NCBI GenBank assembly: GCA_002862545.1
Contig: PKDJ01000097.1
Coordinates: 1-42,390 of the forward strand
DNA length: 42,390 nucleotides
Source of the DNA: Pseudomonadota bacterium
GTDB lineage: Bacteria > Myxococcota_A > UBA796 > GCA-2862545
Direction: 5' to 3'
In this document: one piece after another, positions 24,317 through 32,649 of the stretch
Layout of the letters: each line of letters starts with the position of its first letter
How positions within the stretch are numbered: position 1 is the stretch's first letter
Translations under genes and position numbers: made by a program
The notes under the pieces: generated by a model
What the model saw: only the letters and a program-made list of their open reading frames with translations
Database searches by the model: none
What the model was told of the DNA's origin: nothing

Positions 24317-24883
24317 TCAGCTCGAGGAGCGCCGTGCCCCCCTGGCCACCCTCGCCAGGAGCTCGAACCACTCCGACCAGCCCCCAGGCTCTCCACCCGA
24401 CCTCAGAAATCGACGAATATCCGGAACTTCTTCGGGGGTGAGCTGGATCCGATGCAGGGCGGCGAGCTGAAGGATCACCTCGGCGCGGACCGCCCCAGGA
24501 TCCGCGCAGCCGTCGGGAAGGTCGACCCGATCGACCACCAGCTCGGCCCAGGCCTGCACCCCCTCCGCGGTGAGATCGCCCGCCTCCCAGACCGCGAGCA
24601 CCCCCAGCACCTGCCGCAGTGTGGGCATCGGCATCGGAGGAGCAGCGCGCGTCGGTGGCACAGCGAGCGCAGCAACGTGCTCCGCGACGAAGCGCGCGAT
24701 CGGATCGTCACGACGCAGGCCCTGCAGGCGCTCGAGAAGCCTGGTGCGGGCCTCGGCGGCGGCCGCCCGCTCTCCAGGGGTCGTCGCTCCGGCGTGGAGC
24801 GCCTCCACCTTCTGGAGACGCTCCCTCAGCCGCGCCTCCGTCCGTCGGTCCGGCCGCTCTGAGCCGCTCAGGGGCACGACCAC
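24317..24883 (-). CDS. DUF2786-like protein
   Basis: The 188-residue product has near its N-terminus LQKVEALHAGATTPGERAAA followed by EARTRLLERL. This is the DUF2786 pattern, in which a short helix pair with an E-A-x-A-A motif precedes an Arg/Leu helix. The rest is helical with Trp-rich turns (VWEAGDLTAEGVQAW, WSEWFELLARV). There is no signal peptide, so it is cytoplasmic. The start is uncertain: GTG codons at 24883 and 24877 both overlap the end of the upstream lipoprotein gene and neither has a clear ribosome site, so coupled translation is likely. Confidence 0.6.
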   Translation of the reverse strand: MVVPLSGSERPDRRTEARLRERLQKVEALHAGATTPGERAAAAEARTRLLERLQGLRRDDPIARFVAEHVAALAVPPTRAAPPMPMPTLRQVLGVLAVWEAGDLTAEGVQAWAELVVDRVDLPDGCADPGAVRAEVILQLAALHRIQLTPEEVPDIRRFLRSGGEPGGWSEWFELLARVARGARRSSS

Positions 24884-25758
24884 GCGAGGTCGGTGGTGGT
24901 GACGGTGGGAGGCTCGTCGCCGTCGTCGTCGAGCGCCGTGACAACCGTCCGAACCACCCGGTCGCTCGCATCGATGGTGTGCTCGGTGACGAACCGATCA
25001 TAGCCCTCGCTGGGGGGCAAGACCTGCTCGTCGCGCCGCACCTGGCAGTCGTCGCGGTACTCCGTGAACGCGGTCCACTCTTCGATGCCATCGCCGTCGC
25101 GATCCCAGACCACCTCGAGCGGCACCCGCCGCTCTACGTCCCACACGGTGACCGCGATGGTGTTGCCCCCGGCCGACTCACAGCGCTCCGTCTGCTCCCA
25201 GGCATCCGCCGCCTCCGTCCATGTAGAGGCACAGCTCTCCACCCGCAGCGCGCCCCGCGTGCGCTCCTCGGAGACGACCCGGCCGACGGGATCGTAGGTC
25301 AAGGCGCGCCCCGTCTCTACGTCCTCGAGGTGATCCGCCAACAACGAGGAGAAGACCTGGCCGTCATCCCGGTAGACGGCCACCTCCGTGCGGATCAGAC
25401 CCAACCCAGGGACCTCCTGAGTCGCGATCCGGGTCTCCCCGTCCCACTCGGTCTCGATCCGCAGCTCCCAGCCGTCGCCGTCGAGGCTCTCCTCCCACAG
25501 GACCTCACGCCCCTGATCGTCGAAGCGCTGCACGAACGTGTACGAGAGCGCGCCGGTCACGGTGCCGGTCACGGTGCAGCCTGCCCGGTGGCTCGGCTCG
25601 GGGCAGCTGCTCTCCCAGCCGACAGGGCTCGGCTCGGCGGTCGAGTCCGGCTGCTGCTCGATGACGGGAGAGGTCGATTCCGACTCCACACCGAGGTCGA
25701 GCGACCCCTCGGAGGGGGCACAGGCAACCACGAGCAGCGCTGGGAAGACGAGCCTCAC
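24868..25758 (-). CDS. Lipoprotein with RHS/YD-like strands
   Basis: GTG 25758 gives VRLVFPALLVVAC, a good lipoprotein signal (lipobox VVAC); the frame to 25812 adds a charged leader and is less likely. The 296-residue product has Ser/Thr/Glu-rich spacing and then repeated strands with FDDQGREVLWEE, YDPVGRVVSEE and WDRDGDGIEEW. This is the Asp-Gly-Arg pattern of RHS/YD-type beta repeats, in a short form. Seven cysteines may pair. It is probably an outer-surface protein of unknown partner. It overlaps the DUF2786-like gene by up to 16 bases. Confidence 0.7.
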   Translation of the reverse strand: MRLVFPALLVVACAPSEGSLDLGVESESTSPVIEQQPDSTAEPSPVGWESSCPEPSHRAGCTVTGTVTGALSYTFVQRFDDQGREVLWEESLDGDGWELRIETEWDGETRIATQEVPGLGLIRTEVAVYRDDGQVFSSLLADHLEDVETGRALTYDPVGRVVSEERTRGALRVESCASTWTEAADAWEQTERCESAGGNTIAVTVWDVERRVPLEVVWDRDGDGIEEWTAFTEYRDDCQVRRDEQVLPPSEGYDRFVTEHTIDASDRVVRTVVTALDDDGDEPPTVTTTDLAWSCP

Positions 25759-25848
25759 CCTGTCAGGATAGCCCGGTCGACGCAGGACGTGGGGGGCAAA
25801 CGCCCTCTTCACACCGAACGGACACGCTCTACAGCCCGACGCGATGTG

Positions 25849-26214
25849 TCAGCCGCAGTCGAGCTCGACGACGTGCTCCTCGTCCGAGCAAGCGGCGACC
25901 TCAAGCAGCTTCATGCCGTCCGCACAGCCGCTGTTCACGACGTTCATCACCCACGAACCGGCTCGAAGATCCTCGTCGAAGTAGCCCTCGTTGGAGAGCT
26001 CCGCCTCGACCTCCTCGTCCTCCGATACGAACGTCACCTCGGCGTTGAGCAGCGCTTGGCCCACGAAGGTCACGACCCGACCCGTCACCCGGCCCGTCTC
26101 CTTGTCGCAGCTCGTCGTGCCCGAGCCCCCGCCCGTGTCGAGGGGCAGGACCACCGCGCCGTCGTCCTTTCCACCACAGGCAAGCAGCAGTCCCGCGAGC
26201 AGAGCCATCCGCAT
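25849..26214 (-). CDS. Small lipoprotein with a carboxypeptidase-regulatory-like beta domain
   Basis: ATG 26214 has two tandem GGAGGTC sites before it. The 121-residue product has signal MRMALLAGLLLAC (lipobox LLAC) and a short GGGSGTTS stalk. The domain GRVTGRVVTFVGQALLNAEV, followed by EGYFDEDLRAGSW and CADGMKLLEVAAC, follows the transthyretin-like fold of carboxypeptidase regulatory domains, which is common in surface proteins. No enzyme domain is attached. It is divergent from the gene at 26351. Confidence 0.75.
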   Translation of the reverse strand: MRMALLAGLLLACGGKDDGAVVLPLDTGGGSGTTSCDKETGRVTGRVVTFVGQALLNAEVTFVSEDEEVEAELSNEGYFDEDLRAGSWVMNVVNSGCADGMKLLEVAACSDEEHVVELDCG

Positions 26215-26350
26215 GTCGACCTCCGACCTCCATCTTATCTGAGCGGGCACACGTCCACATGCTCCCCGCTAGAGCTCTACCGCAGACCCGAACTCATCAG
26301 CCGTGTGCAATAGTCGGGACCTGCGACGCGAAGCACATGCGGAGGTGTGG

Positions 26351-26944
26351 ATGCCCGTCCCCGGCGTGGAGCGTGCGCTCCGAAGTCAAGCACGTGAGGC
26401 GAGCGCCCGACGCGCGCGCCGCTCGGACACGGCGGACCGCCTGCGCGCTCGCCGAGAGGCCGCAGCCGGGGCTCAGCCTGGCGTGGCCGGACTCGCCGCC
26501 TGTGCATCCTGTGAGCTCGACTTTCCCGTCAGTCACCTGATGCAGACCGGTGAGGGCCAGCTGTGCGACGGCTGCTACATCGAGGCCGAGACGCACACGG
26601 CCCTCGCGCGCGGCAAGCGACAGGACCTCCGCGCGATGGCGACCGCCGCGCTGCCGGGTGTGCTCACCGGACTCCTGATCGGGATGCAGCTGTCCAACGC
26701 AGCCAACCCGCGGCTGCTGATCTCTGGAAAGCCCATGGTCGGCTGGCTCGCCCTGACCTCGGTCGCCCTCATCTCGGGGCTAGTCTCCGCGCTGCTTGGT
26801 GCGCGACAAGGCTCGACAGCCCTGAAGCAGCCTCCGGAGAAGCGAGAGCTCGTTGTTCTGTTCGCCGCAGCCCTCACGCTGGTCAGCGGGCTCGCCTCGC
26901 TGACCGCGGCTGTGCTTGGGTGGGCGATCCCGCTCGGGCACTAG
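26351..26944 (+). CDS. Zinc-ribbon-like membrane protein
   Basis: ATG 26351 is chosen because GGAGG at 26341-26345 precedes it by five bases. The 197-residue product has a basic helix-like N-terminus rich in Arg/Ala. It then has a CASC-x17-CDGC pair of CxxC motifs, likely a Zn ribbon, followed by three hydrophobic helices (PGVLTGLLIGMQL, GWLALTSVALISGLVSALLG, LVVLFAAALTLVSGLASL). The ribbon should face the cytoplasm. The family is unknown. It ends eight bases from the convergent YcxB-like gene. Confidence 0.65.
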   Translation: MPVPGVERALRSQAREASARRARRSDTADRLRARREAAAGAQPGVAGLAACASCELDFPVSHLMQTGEGQLCDGCYIEAETHTALARGKRQDLRAMATAALPGVLTGLLIGMQLSNAANPRLLISGKPMVGWLALTSVALISGLVSALLGARQGSTALKQPPEKRELVVLFAAALTLVSGLASLTAAVLGWAIPLGH

Positions 26945-26951
26945 GTGGCCC
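26936..26951. terminator. Short bulged hairpin at a convergent junction
   Basis: GGGCAC and GTGGCCC can pair with one bulged base; the plus-strand TAG forms the loop. It lies directly between the two convergent stops. The stem is short, so termination is only a guess. Confidence 0.25.
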
Positions 26952-27944
26952 TCACACGGAGGCGAGTCGCCCGCGCAGCTCCGTGACGAAGGCCTCTGGA
27001 TCGGACAGCACGTGCTCGGGCACCGCGAAGATCACGGCCCCTCGTGTCGACAGCAGCAGGACGTGCCCGGCTCGCCGCTCGGACTCCCCCACCATCGACC
27101 AGGCGAAGGTCGCGTGTCCCGCGTCGGTCCAGACCTCGAGTCCCGCGTCGCCGAGTCGCACGCCGAGGCGGTCCGTCCACGGCGGCGCCACGCGGTGCAG
27201 CAGCCTCGCCATCGCACCCGGCAGACCCAGGATCGCCCCAGCCACCGCCCCGAAGAGCCCTCCAGCGACGAAGGGCAGATCGGTAGGTAGGCCGAGTCCC
27301 CCTGCGATGGACAGCCCGGTCGTCGCGCCGAGGCCCGCCCCACAGACCGCCGCGAACAGCGCAGCGCCGAGACCGAGCCCCTGGAGCTGTGGGGCGCGAA
27401 GCGCGAAGAGCGTCCGCTCGAAGCCTGGCGTCCACGACCACGAAAGCGTCCCTGCCGGCAGAGCCTGAGGTGGCTGCGCGGACGCACGCCACCCGTCGAC
27501 GGCTGCAGCCAGCTCGTCCAGCTCCGCTGCAGACGACGGGATCGCCCACGCAGAGCGGCCGATCTGCAGCACCAGGTGGTCTGACGTGCGACCCACCCGC
27601 GGCACGGCTGCCCACGGGACCCGCTCCACGACGGGACCCCGCTCGCGGACCAACCCTGACGGCCCGACTCGCAGGAGCACCCGAGTCGAGCCCTCGGGCA
27701 CCGCGGCCCGGAGCACCCGCTCGCTAGTCTGCATGGCGAGGGCGGCCCCGATCACGACGAGAAAGAGCGGTCCAGCCGCCCCCCACGCCGGCAGGTCTTC
27801 AGCCGCAGAACCGAGGACGAGCCCAAGAACCCCAACGGCGACCAGCAGGCGGCTCGTGGGGGCTACCCAGCGCTGCGCACGCCAGCGGCCCGACGCGACG
27901 AGCTCGTCGGCGGTCTCCTGCCACGACAACGTCCGCTCGCTCAC
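26952..27944 (-). CDS. Membrane protein with two YcxB-like domains
   Basis: The 330-residue product has two hydrophobic helices near residues 33-70, a beta domain (about 90-150) with VPWAAVPRVGRTSDHLVLQI and WAIPSSA, a second pair of helices (about 190-240), and a second beta domain at 265-325 (FAWSMVGESERRAGHVLLL, IFAVPEHVLSD). The W-x-x-V and I/A-V-P patterns are those of the YcxB C-terminal (PH-like) domain. Two helix-plus-domain units in one chain point to an internal duplication. Function unknown; likely inner membrane. The start is GTG 27944 with only a weak AGG upstream. Confidence 0.7.
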   Translation of the reverse strand: MSERTLSWQETADELVASGRWRAQRWVAPTSRLLVAVGVLGLVLGSAAEDLPAWGAAGPLFLVVIGAALAMQTSERVLRAAVPEGSTRVLLRVGPSGLVRERGPVVERVPWAAVPRVGRTSDHLVLQIGRSAWAIPSSAAELDELAAAVDGWRASAQPPQALPAGTLSWSWTPGFERTLFALRAPQLQGLGLGAALFAAVCGAGLGATTGLSIAGGLGLPTDLPFVAGGLFGAVAGAILGLPGAMARLLHRVAPPWTDRLGVRLGDAGLEVWTDAGHATFAWSMVGESERRAGHVLLLSTRGAVIFAVPEHVLSDPEAFVTELRGRLASV

Positions 27945-27987
27945 CAGGCCTGCTCAGGTCGGGTGTGCGGGCGCGTGAGCGAGCCGC

Positions 27988-28161
27988 TCAGTAGGTGCCG
28001 CCGGTGACGAACACGATGGTGCTGTCGAGGATCGCCAGCGTCACGAGCGTCATGCCGACGAGGGGCGCGCTGATCATGGCGCCGAGTACCGGGATGGCGG
28101 CCGCGGTGATGAAGAACATCTCGGCCGGAGTGGCGCTGTTGTCGTCGTCGTGGTTGGCCAT
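27988..28161 (-). CDS. 57-residue small membrane protein
   Basis: ATG 28161 with GGAGGGCTCC directly upstream opens MANHDDDNSATPAEMFF, an acidic leader. It is followed by two hydrophobic stretches (ITAAAIPVLGAMI and MTLVTLAILDSTIVFV) and a short GGTY end. The clean ribosome site and stop argue for a real small protein. Size and layout fit a small membrane-stress or accessory subunit protein, but no family is recognised. It stands between the YcxB-like and deaminase genes, on the same strand. Confidence 0.65.
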   Translation of the reverse strand: MANHDDDNSATPAEMFFITAAAIPVLGAMISAPLVGMTLVTLAILDSTIVFVTGGTY

Positions 28162-28229
28162 GGAGCCCTCCGTAGGGACGTGATGTACTGTCGATGCGTC
28201 CAGGCGAGTATGCAACGAAGCGCGGCGCC

Positions 28230-29132
28230 TCAGGCCGGGGCCCGGACCTCGATCCCGGCCGACTCCAGCAGCCCGCGCAGCTCGGCAGCGACCGTCCCGT
28301 TCGTGATCAAGGCCGCCGGCCGGAAGAGCTCACAGGCACCCACGCTGCTCCAGCCCAGAGAGGCCACGTCGAGGCCTCCGTCGGAGAGCACGACCACAGC
28401 GTGCTCGCGGAGGTTGATCGCCGAGCCTGCTCGACCGACCGCGAGCATCACCGCCGAGTGGACGGGGTTGCCACCGTGCGCCCCTCGTGCATCTGCCGCA
28501 GCAGCAACGACCCGGCCGCTCCCATCGACCACGGCTGCATCCTGCCCGCGCTCCCGCAGACGCTCCAGCACGGGGGAAGGGTCGAACACAGGCAGCGGGC
28601 CCGCCGCAGGAACCTCACCGATGTCTGCCGCCCAGTCCCAGGGATAGCGTCGAGCGAAGCGCTCCATCCGGGCGACTGCCGCGGCATCCGTCAGCTCGAC
28701 GATCTGCATGCCCTCCAGTCCCGCCAGCAGCTCCGGCCTGCCCGAGAAGGTGGCCGATTCGGCAATCACCAGGCGCCGTAGGCCCAGTCCGTGCAGGTGA
28801 AGGAGGGAGCGTGTGCACATGATGCAGGGGCTGAGGGTCGTCGCGAAGACCACGCGAGACCAGTCCACGGCCTCCACGTCGTGGATGTGACGCAGCGCGC
28901 CCGTCTCACCGTGGTCGGTCGGGTAGCCAGCCCCCCCGTCGGCAGGAATCCTGCCGTTGCACCCGACGGTCACCGTGTGCAGCGAGCCGTCCACAGCGCG
29001 CAGAACCGCCGCACCGGCGATCGGAATGCGCCCCGACAAGCCGGATTCTTCGGCCTGTGCCAGCGCCAGCTGCACCGCTCTCAGGCCAGCCTCGGCGTAG
29101 TCCCCGAGCGCCGCCAGGTCTGCCAGGACCAT
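28230..29132 (-). CDS. Cytosine-deaminase-like protein fused to a second, degenerate deaminase domain
   Basis: ATG 29132 follows GGAGGTGAGAGG. Residues 1-175 match the yeast-type cytosine deaminase: His74 and Glu76 in DHGETGALRH, and Cys103/Cys106 in TTLSPCIMC for Zn2+. The domain ends WDWAADIGE, very like the end of yeast cytosine deaminase. Residues 190-300 repeat the fold in weak form: VVDGSGRVVAAAADARG, NPVHSAVMLAV (His225 but Ala in place of the catalytic Glu) and no PCxxC. The first domain should be able to deaminate cytosine or a similar base. The second may bind substrate, as the inactive half does in ADAT3-type proteins. Confidence 0.8.
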   Translation of the reverse strand: MVLADLAALGDYAEAGLRAVQLALAQAEESGLSGRIPIAGAAVLRAVDGSLHTVTVGCNGRIPADGGAGYPTDHGETGALRHIHDVEAVDWSRVVFATTLSPCIMCTRSLLHLHGLGLRRLVIAESATFSGRPELLAGLEGMQIVELTDAAAVARMERFARRYPWDWAADIGEVPAAGPLPVFDPSPVLERLRERGQDAAVVDGSGRVVAAAADARGAHGGNPVHSAVMLAVGRAGSAINLREHAVVVLSDGGLDVASLGWSSVGACELFRPAALITNGTVAAELRGLLESAGIEVRAPA

Positions 29133-29251
29133 CCTCTCACCTCCGCGAGGGTTCCTCTCGTCGTATCCTCTCACGCCTGCTCGGTGGGGGCGCACCGCCC
29201 TCCGCCCGCGCGAGCCGATGTGCTACGTCAGTCGTCGAGCCCGGAGCCCTC

Positions 29252-30766
29252 ATGCTCGCCTTGTGCCTCTCCCTCCTGACCGCCCACGCAGCCGATTCCC
29301 TGCAGCTGGTCCTGAACGACCCGGCCGGCCGAACCGGTCCGGAAGACAAGTGCGACCGCGGCGTCTGCTCCACGCTCCTCGAGCGCATCAATGCCGCCGA
29401 GAAGACCATCGACTTCGCCCTGTACGGCATCCGCGACCAGAACGACATCATCGATGCCCTCAAGCGCGCAAAGGAGCGCGGCGTCGTGATCCGGGGCGTC
29501 GTCGATCGCGATGTCAAGCATCGGAACTACTACTCCGACACCGAGGAGGTCATCGCGACCCTCGGCAACATCACCGACGACTACAACTCCGACAGCGACA
29601 AGGCCCGTGCTCTAGCGAAGAAGCCGCGCTCCACCTACGAGCCCCCGTGCCAGCGGCCGAAGGGCTTCGCAGGCCCCCTGCAGTGTCTCGGCTACGATCT
29701 CGGAGACCGCTGCCTCATCGCCGTGCACGCCTCCCGCGAGGACCTCGCCTTCCAAGGCGAGATCATGCACAACAAGTTCTTCGTGGTCGACGAGCGCTAC
29801 GTCTGGACGGGCTCCACCAACCTGAGCGACTCGGGCACCGGTGGGTACAACGCGAACCTGGTGACCGTGGTCGACAGCCCCGAGGTGGCCGCCTGGTACA
29901 CCGAAGAGTTCGAGCAGATGCACCGCGACGGGCGGTACCACGACCACAAGTTCTCGCGCGGCGTCAAGCAAGCCCGCCTCGCGCCCGGCGTGGATGTCGA
30001 GGTGCTGTTCTCCCCGCAGGACAAGCCCATCACCACCAAGGTCCGCCCGCTGCTCCAGCGAGCGAGTGACCGCATCGACATCGCCGTCTTCTTCCTCACC
30101 CACAAGGGCATCGCCGAGGACCTGATCCTCGCCCACCTCCGTGGGGTGAAGGTTCGGGTGATCATGGACGCCACGGCCGCCAAGAATGGCTACGCCAAGC
30201 ACAACCTGCTGCGTGCCGCTGGAATCCCGGTCAAGGTCGAGAACTGGGGCGGCAAGATGCACGCGAAGTCCGCCGTTATCGACGGGCGGATCGTGATCAC
30301 GGGCTCCATGAACTGGACCAGTGCCGGCGAGGGCGGCAACGACGAAAACACGATCATCGTGCACTCGAACACCCACGCCCAGCAGTTCACGGCCTGGTTT
30401 GACAACCTCTGGGGCCAGATCGACGACCGGTGGCTCACCCGCGACCCCGACCCCGAGTCGATGAACAGCGGCACGGCCTGCACGGATGGCTCCGACAACG
30501 ACTTCGATCGCCTCCGCGATGGTGAAGACCCGGGCTGCAGCGTCGACCCACCGCCGCTGCCCGATTCTCCCACCTGGGAGATCGTCGCCAAGGAGGACGG
30601 CCACGGGCTCGTCAAGGGCATCCTCGACCGAGAGGGGCGCAAGGTCTACCTGATGTCCAACCACCGAGACTATGCCTACGCGACCGTCAGCACCGTCGCT
30701 GGCGAGGAGTGGCTGTGCAGCGAGCAGCAGGCACAGGCTCTCGGCTACTGGCGCTACCCGGAGTAG
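29252..30766 (+). CDS. Secreted phospholipase D-family protein
   Basis: ATG 29252, with GGAG at 29243-29246, gives 504 residues with signal MLALCLSLLTAHA. Both HKD motifs are complete: His173-x-Lys175 with Asp180 (MHNKFFVVDERYVWTGSTN) and His337-x-Lys339 with Asp344 (MHAKSAVIDGRIVITGSMNW). One active site therefore forms between two halves. Members hydrolyse phosphodiesters in lipids or DNA; Cys34/39 and others suggest disulfides. The tail holds SDNDFDRLRDGEDPGCS, a metal-binding-like loop. It ends with a small module (GRKVYLMSNHRDYAYATV, then EWLCSEQQAQALGYW) like the Ada-type end found on secreted nucleases. This favours a DNA-acting enzyme. The next gene begins two bases after its stop. 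Confidence 0.88.
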   Translation: MLALCLSLLTAHAADSLQLVLNDPAGRTGPEDKCDRGVCSTLLERINAAEKTIDFALYGIRDQNDIIDALKRAKERGVVIRGVVDRDVKHRNYYSDTEEVIATLGNITDDYNSDSDKARALAKKPRSTYEPPCQRPKGFAGPLQCLGYDLGDRCLIAVHASREDLAFQGEIMHNKFFVVDERYVWTGSTNLSDSGTGGYNANLVTVVDSPEVAAWYTEEFEQMHRDGRYHDHKFSRGVKQARLAPGVDVEVLFSPQDKPITTKVRPLLQRASDRIDIAVFFLTHKGIAEDLILAHLRGVKVRVIMDATAAKNGYAKHNLLRAAGIPVKVENWGGKMHAKSAVIDGRIVITGSMNWTSAGEGGNDENTIIVHSNTHAQQFTAWFDNLWGQIDDRWLTRDPDPESMNSGTACTDGSDNDFDRLRDGEDPGCSVDPPPLPDSPTWEIVAKEDGHGLVKGILDREGRKVYLMSNHRDYAYATVSTVAGEEWLCSEQQAQALGYWRYPE

Positions 30767-30768
30767 TC

Positions 30769-31179
30769 ATGTGGCTGGCACTCACCGTTCTCGCCTGCGG
30801 GGGAGCCGACACGGCGATCACGCGCGTCCCGGCTCCTCCGGCCCCCTGCTTCGCGACCACCGCGCTCCCTGTCCCGAGCGGATGCGACCCCTCGGGTCCG
30901 ACGGTTCCCGTCACGGCGGGAGACCTGACCTGCACCTACAAGACCGGCGGTGATCGCTGCGCCGGTGAGGAGCAGTGCTGGTGGGTGGGGGCGCGCCGGC
31001 CGGCAGCCGAGGGTCAGATCACGTGTGAGCGCGGCACCTGCCGCACCGTCGTCGAGGTCGTCGCGGGCGCTCCGGTTCCACCCGGCGCTCGGGGAGAGTG
31101 GGCGCGAATGGCCAACAAGGGCGAGCCCGCCGGCTTCATGGCCTGCGACACCCCCTTTCCCGGACCAAAGCTCCGCTGA
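30769..31179 (+). CDS. Small lipoprotein co-transcribed with the phospholipase D-family gene
   Basis: ATG 30769 lies two bases after the previous stop, with GGAG at 30760-30763 inside the end of that gene. The 136-residue product begins MWLALTVLAC (lipobox VLAC). Its mature part has eight cysteines, a CTYKTGGDRCAGEEQCWW stretch and a Gly/Pro-rich end. The family is unknown. Tight spacing suggests it is made together with the secreted enzyme and may bind or restrain it. Confidence 0.7.
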   Translation: MWLALTVLACGGADTAITRVPAPPAPCFATTALPVPSGCDPSGPTVPVTAGDLTCTYKTGGDRCAGEEQCWWVGARRPAAEGQITCERGTCRTVVEVVAGAPVPPGARGEWARMANKGEPAGFMACDTPFPGPKLR

Positions 31180-31200
31180 GTGGCGACCGTCGGCTGGGGC

Positions 31201-32649
31201 TCATGAGACCACGACGTAGACCAGCAGTCCGACGACAGCGCAGGCGGCCGTCACGAGCAGCGCGAGGAGGGTGCCCACCGCGACGCCGAGCGGGAGGGTG
31301 AGCAGCAACCAGGCCGGACTGGCCGCCGGAGGAGACGCCTGCACCTCCGGTACGTAGCTCCCGACCGGCGCGGACACGGTGGGGATGCTGTCGTCGTCTT
31401 CGTCCGGGGTCCACGTGGCCAGCGGAGGCCCCAGATCGACCTCGTCCTCGGCGTTGCGACTGTGCAGCCGCACGAGCCCGAGGACCGTCTCGGGCTCGTC
31501 CGTGCTGCTTCGCTGCTTCGCGATCTTCTGCGCCGTGATCGACGCCGACTCCGCGATGGTAGGACGCGCGCTCCGGTCGAGCTGAAATGCAGGCTGGCCG
31601 GGTGTCGGGCGCGCCTCGGAGCGAACGTTGGCCCGCTGGGGCTGTGTGACGCCTCCGCTGTATGCGGACGCACGCTGCGGCTCGACACTCTTGGGGGCGA
31701 CGGGAGCGCTCGGTGCCCCCACCGGCAGGGCGTCCATCCCCTCGTCGAGACGAAAGCGGGTACCGACGAGCGCGTGCCGACCGAGAGGCACGTAGCGGTA
31801 GCCACTGCAGACCTCCCGGGCGTAGCCCTCCAGAGCGACGGGAGACGCAAACAGCTCGAAGACCGAGGCACGCACCTCGACGGGCTCGGGCCGCTCGTCG
31901 GGGTAGAACGACAGCATCCGCTGGAGCAGCGCCAGCAGGCTGTAGGGTGCCTGCAGCCGGCGTGGCGACAGCGCCTCGAACACCGCCTTGTCGTGCAGCG
32001 TGCCGTCTTCGGCCTGGTTCAGCTCGGCATCCAGCATCTCGACGGCTGACCTCCCGGCGACCAATGCAAGGATGATCCGTCCGAGGTCGAAGATGTCGTC
32101 TGCTGGTCCCTTGCCCAGCACGGCCAGCCGGTTGTCGCGGCTGCGCTCGAGATGGGAGGTTCGGACGACGCGCCCCGGCCAGTCACCGCCGAGCGTCTCG
32201 ACGCTGGTGATCCGCACCGAAGAGTCCGCCGCCAGGCGGACCGTGCCGAGCGACAGGTTGCGCAGCGCGACATCGAAGGGTCGGTGGACCGCGTCTCGCA
32301 GCGCCGCGATGTGGATCAGGTAATCGGCCAGTCGCCCGCTGATCTCAAGAGCAACGTCGAGCTCGAGGGGATCGACGCACAGCGTCTCGAGCGTCGGCCC
32401 GGCGAAGCGACTGACGATCAGCCCGACCCCGTCGCGGGTCGACACCGTACCGATGACCTCCGGCGCGACCGGGTGCGGATGCGCCTGGAGAAAGGCCGCC
32501 GCGTCGCGAATGCGCGAGGTCGCGTCCGCGAGCACCGACCGGTCGCAGTCGGCCCAGCGCAGCTCGCCGCGCCGGCCGTCGTCGAGGCTCACCTCGAACC
32601 TCTCTACGAAGTTCTCAGTGCCCAGGTAGCTGCGGATGGTGGCGTTCAT
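31201..32649 (-). CDS. Pseudokinase-like membrane protein
   Basis: ATG 32649 (weak GGGA upstream) is preferred to longer forms and gives 482 residues. A Hanks-type fold is visible but worn. HRPFDVALRNLSL stands at the catalytic loop where HRDxKPxN is expected. ITSVET replaces the DFG region, so the metal-binding Asp is gone. DDIFDLGRIILALVAG is the helix F block, and ALLQRMLSFYPDERPEP the C-lobe helix. No glycine loop is seen. After a long Ser/Pro/Arg linker (about 310-440) one helix near the C-terminus crosses the membrane (WLLLTLPLGVAVGTLLALL). It probably acts as a scaffold or sensor and not an enzyme. Confidence 0.75.
   Translation of the reverse strand: MNATIRSYLGTENFVERFEVSLDDGRRGELRWADCDRSVLADATSRIRDAAAFLQAHPHPVAPEVIGTVSTRDGVGLIVSRFAGPTLETLCVDPLELDVALEISGRLADYLIHIAALRDAVHRPFDVALRNLSLGTVRLAADSSVRITSVETLGGDWPGRVVRTSHLERSRDNRLAVLGKGPADDIFDLGRIILALVAGRSAVEMLDAELNQAEDGTLHDKAVFEALSPRRLQAPYSLLALLQRMLSFYPDERPEPVEVRASVFELFASPVALEGYAREVCSGYRYVPLGRHALVGTRFRLDEGMDALPVGAPSAPVAPKSVEPQRASAYSGGVTQPQRANVRSEARPTPGQPAFQLDRSARPTIAESASITAQKIAKQRSSTDEPETVLGLVRLHSRNAEDEVDLGPPLATWTPDEDDDSIPTVSAPVGSYVPEVQASPPAASPAWLLLTLPLGVAVGTLLALLVTAACAVVGLLVYVVVS

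Noticed and set aside
24619..26313. Plus-strand open frame of 564 codons
   Set aside because: It lies opposite three minus-strand genes with signal peptides, good starts or family patterns. Its own sequence shows no domain.
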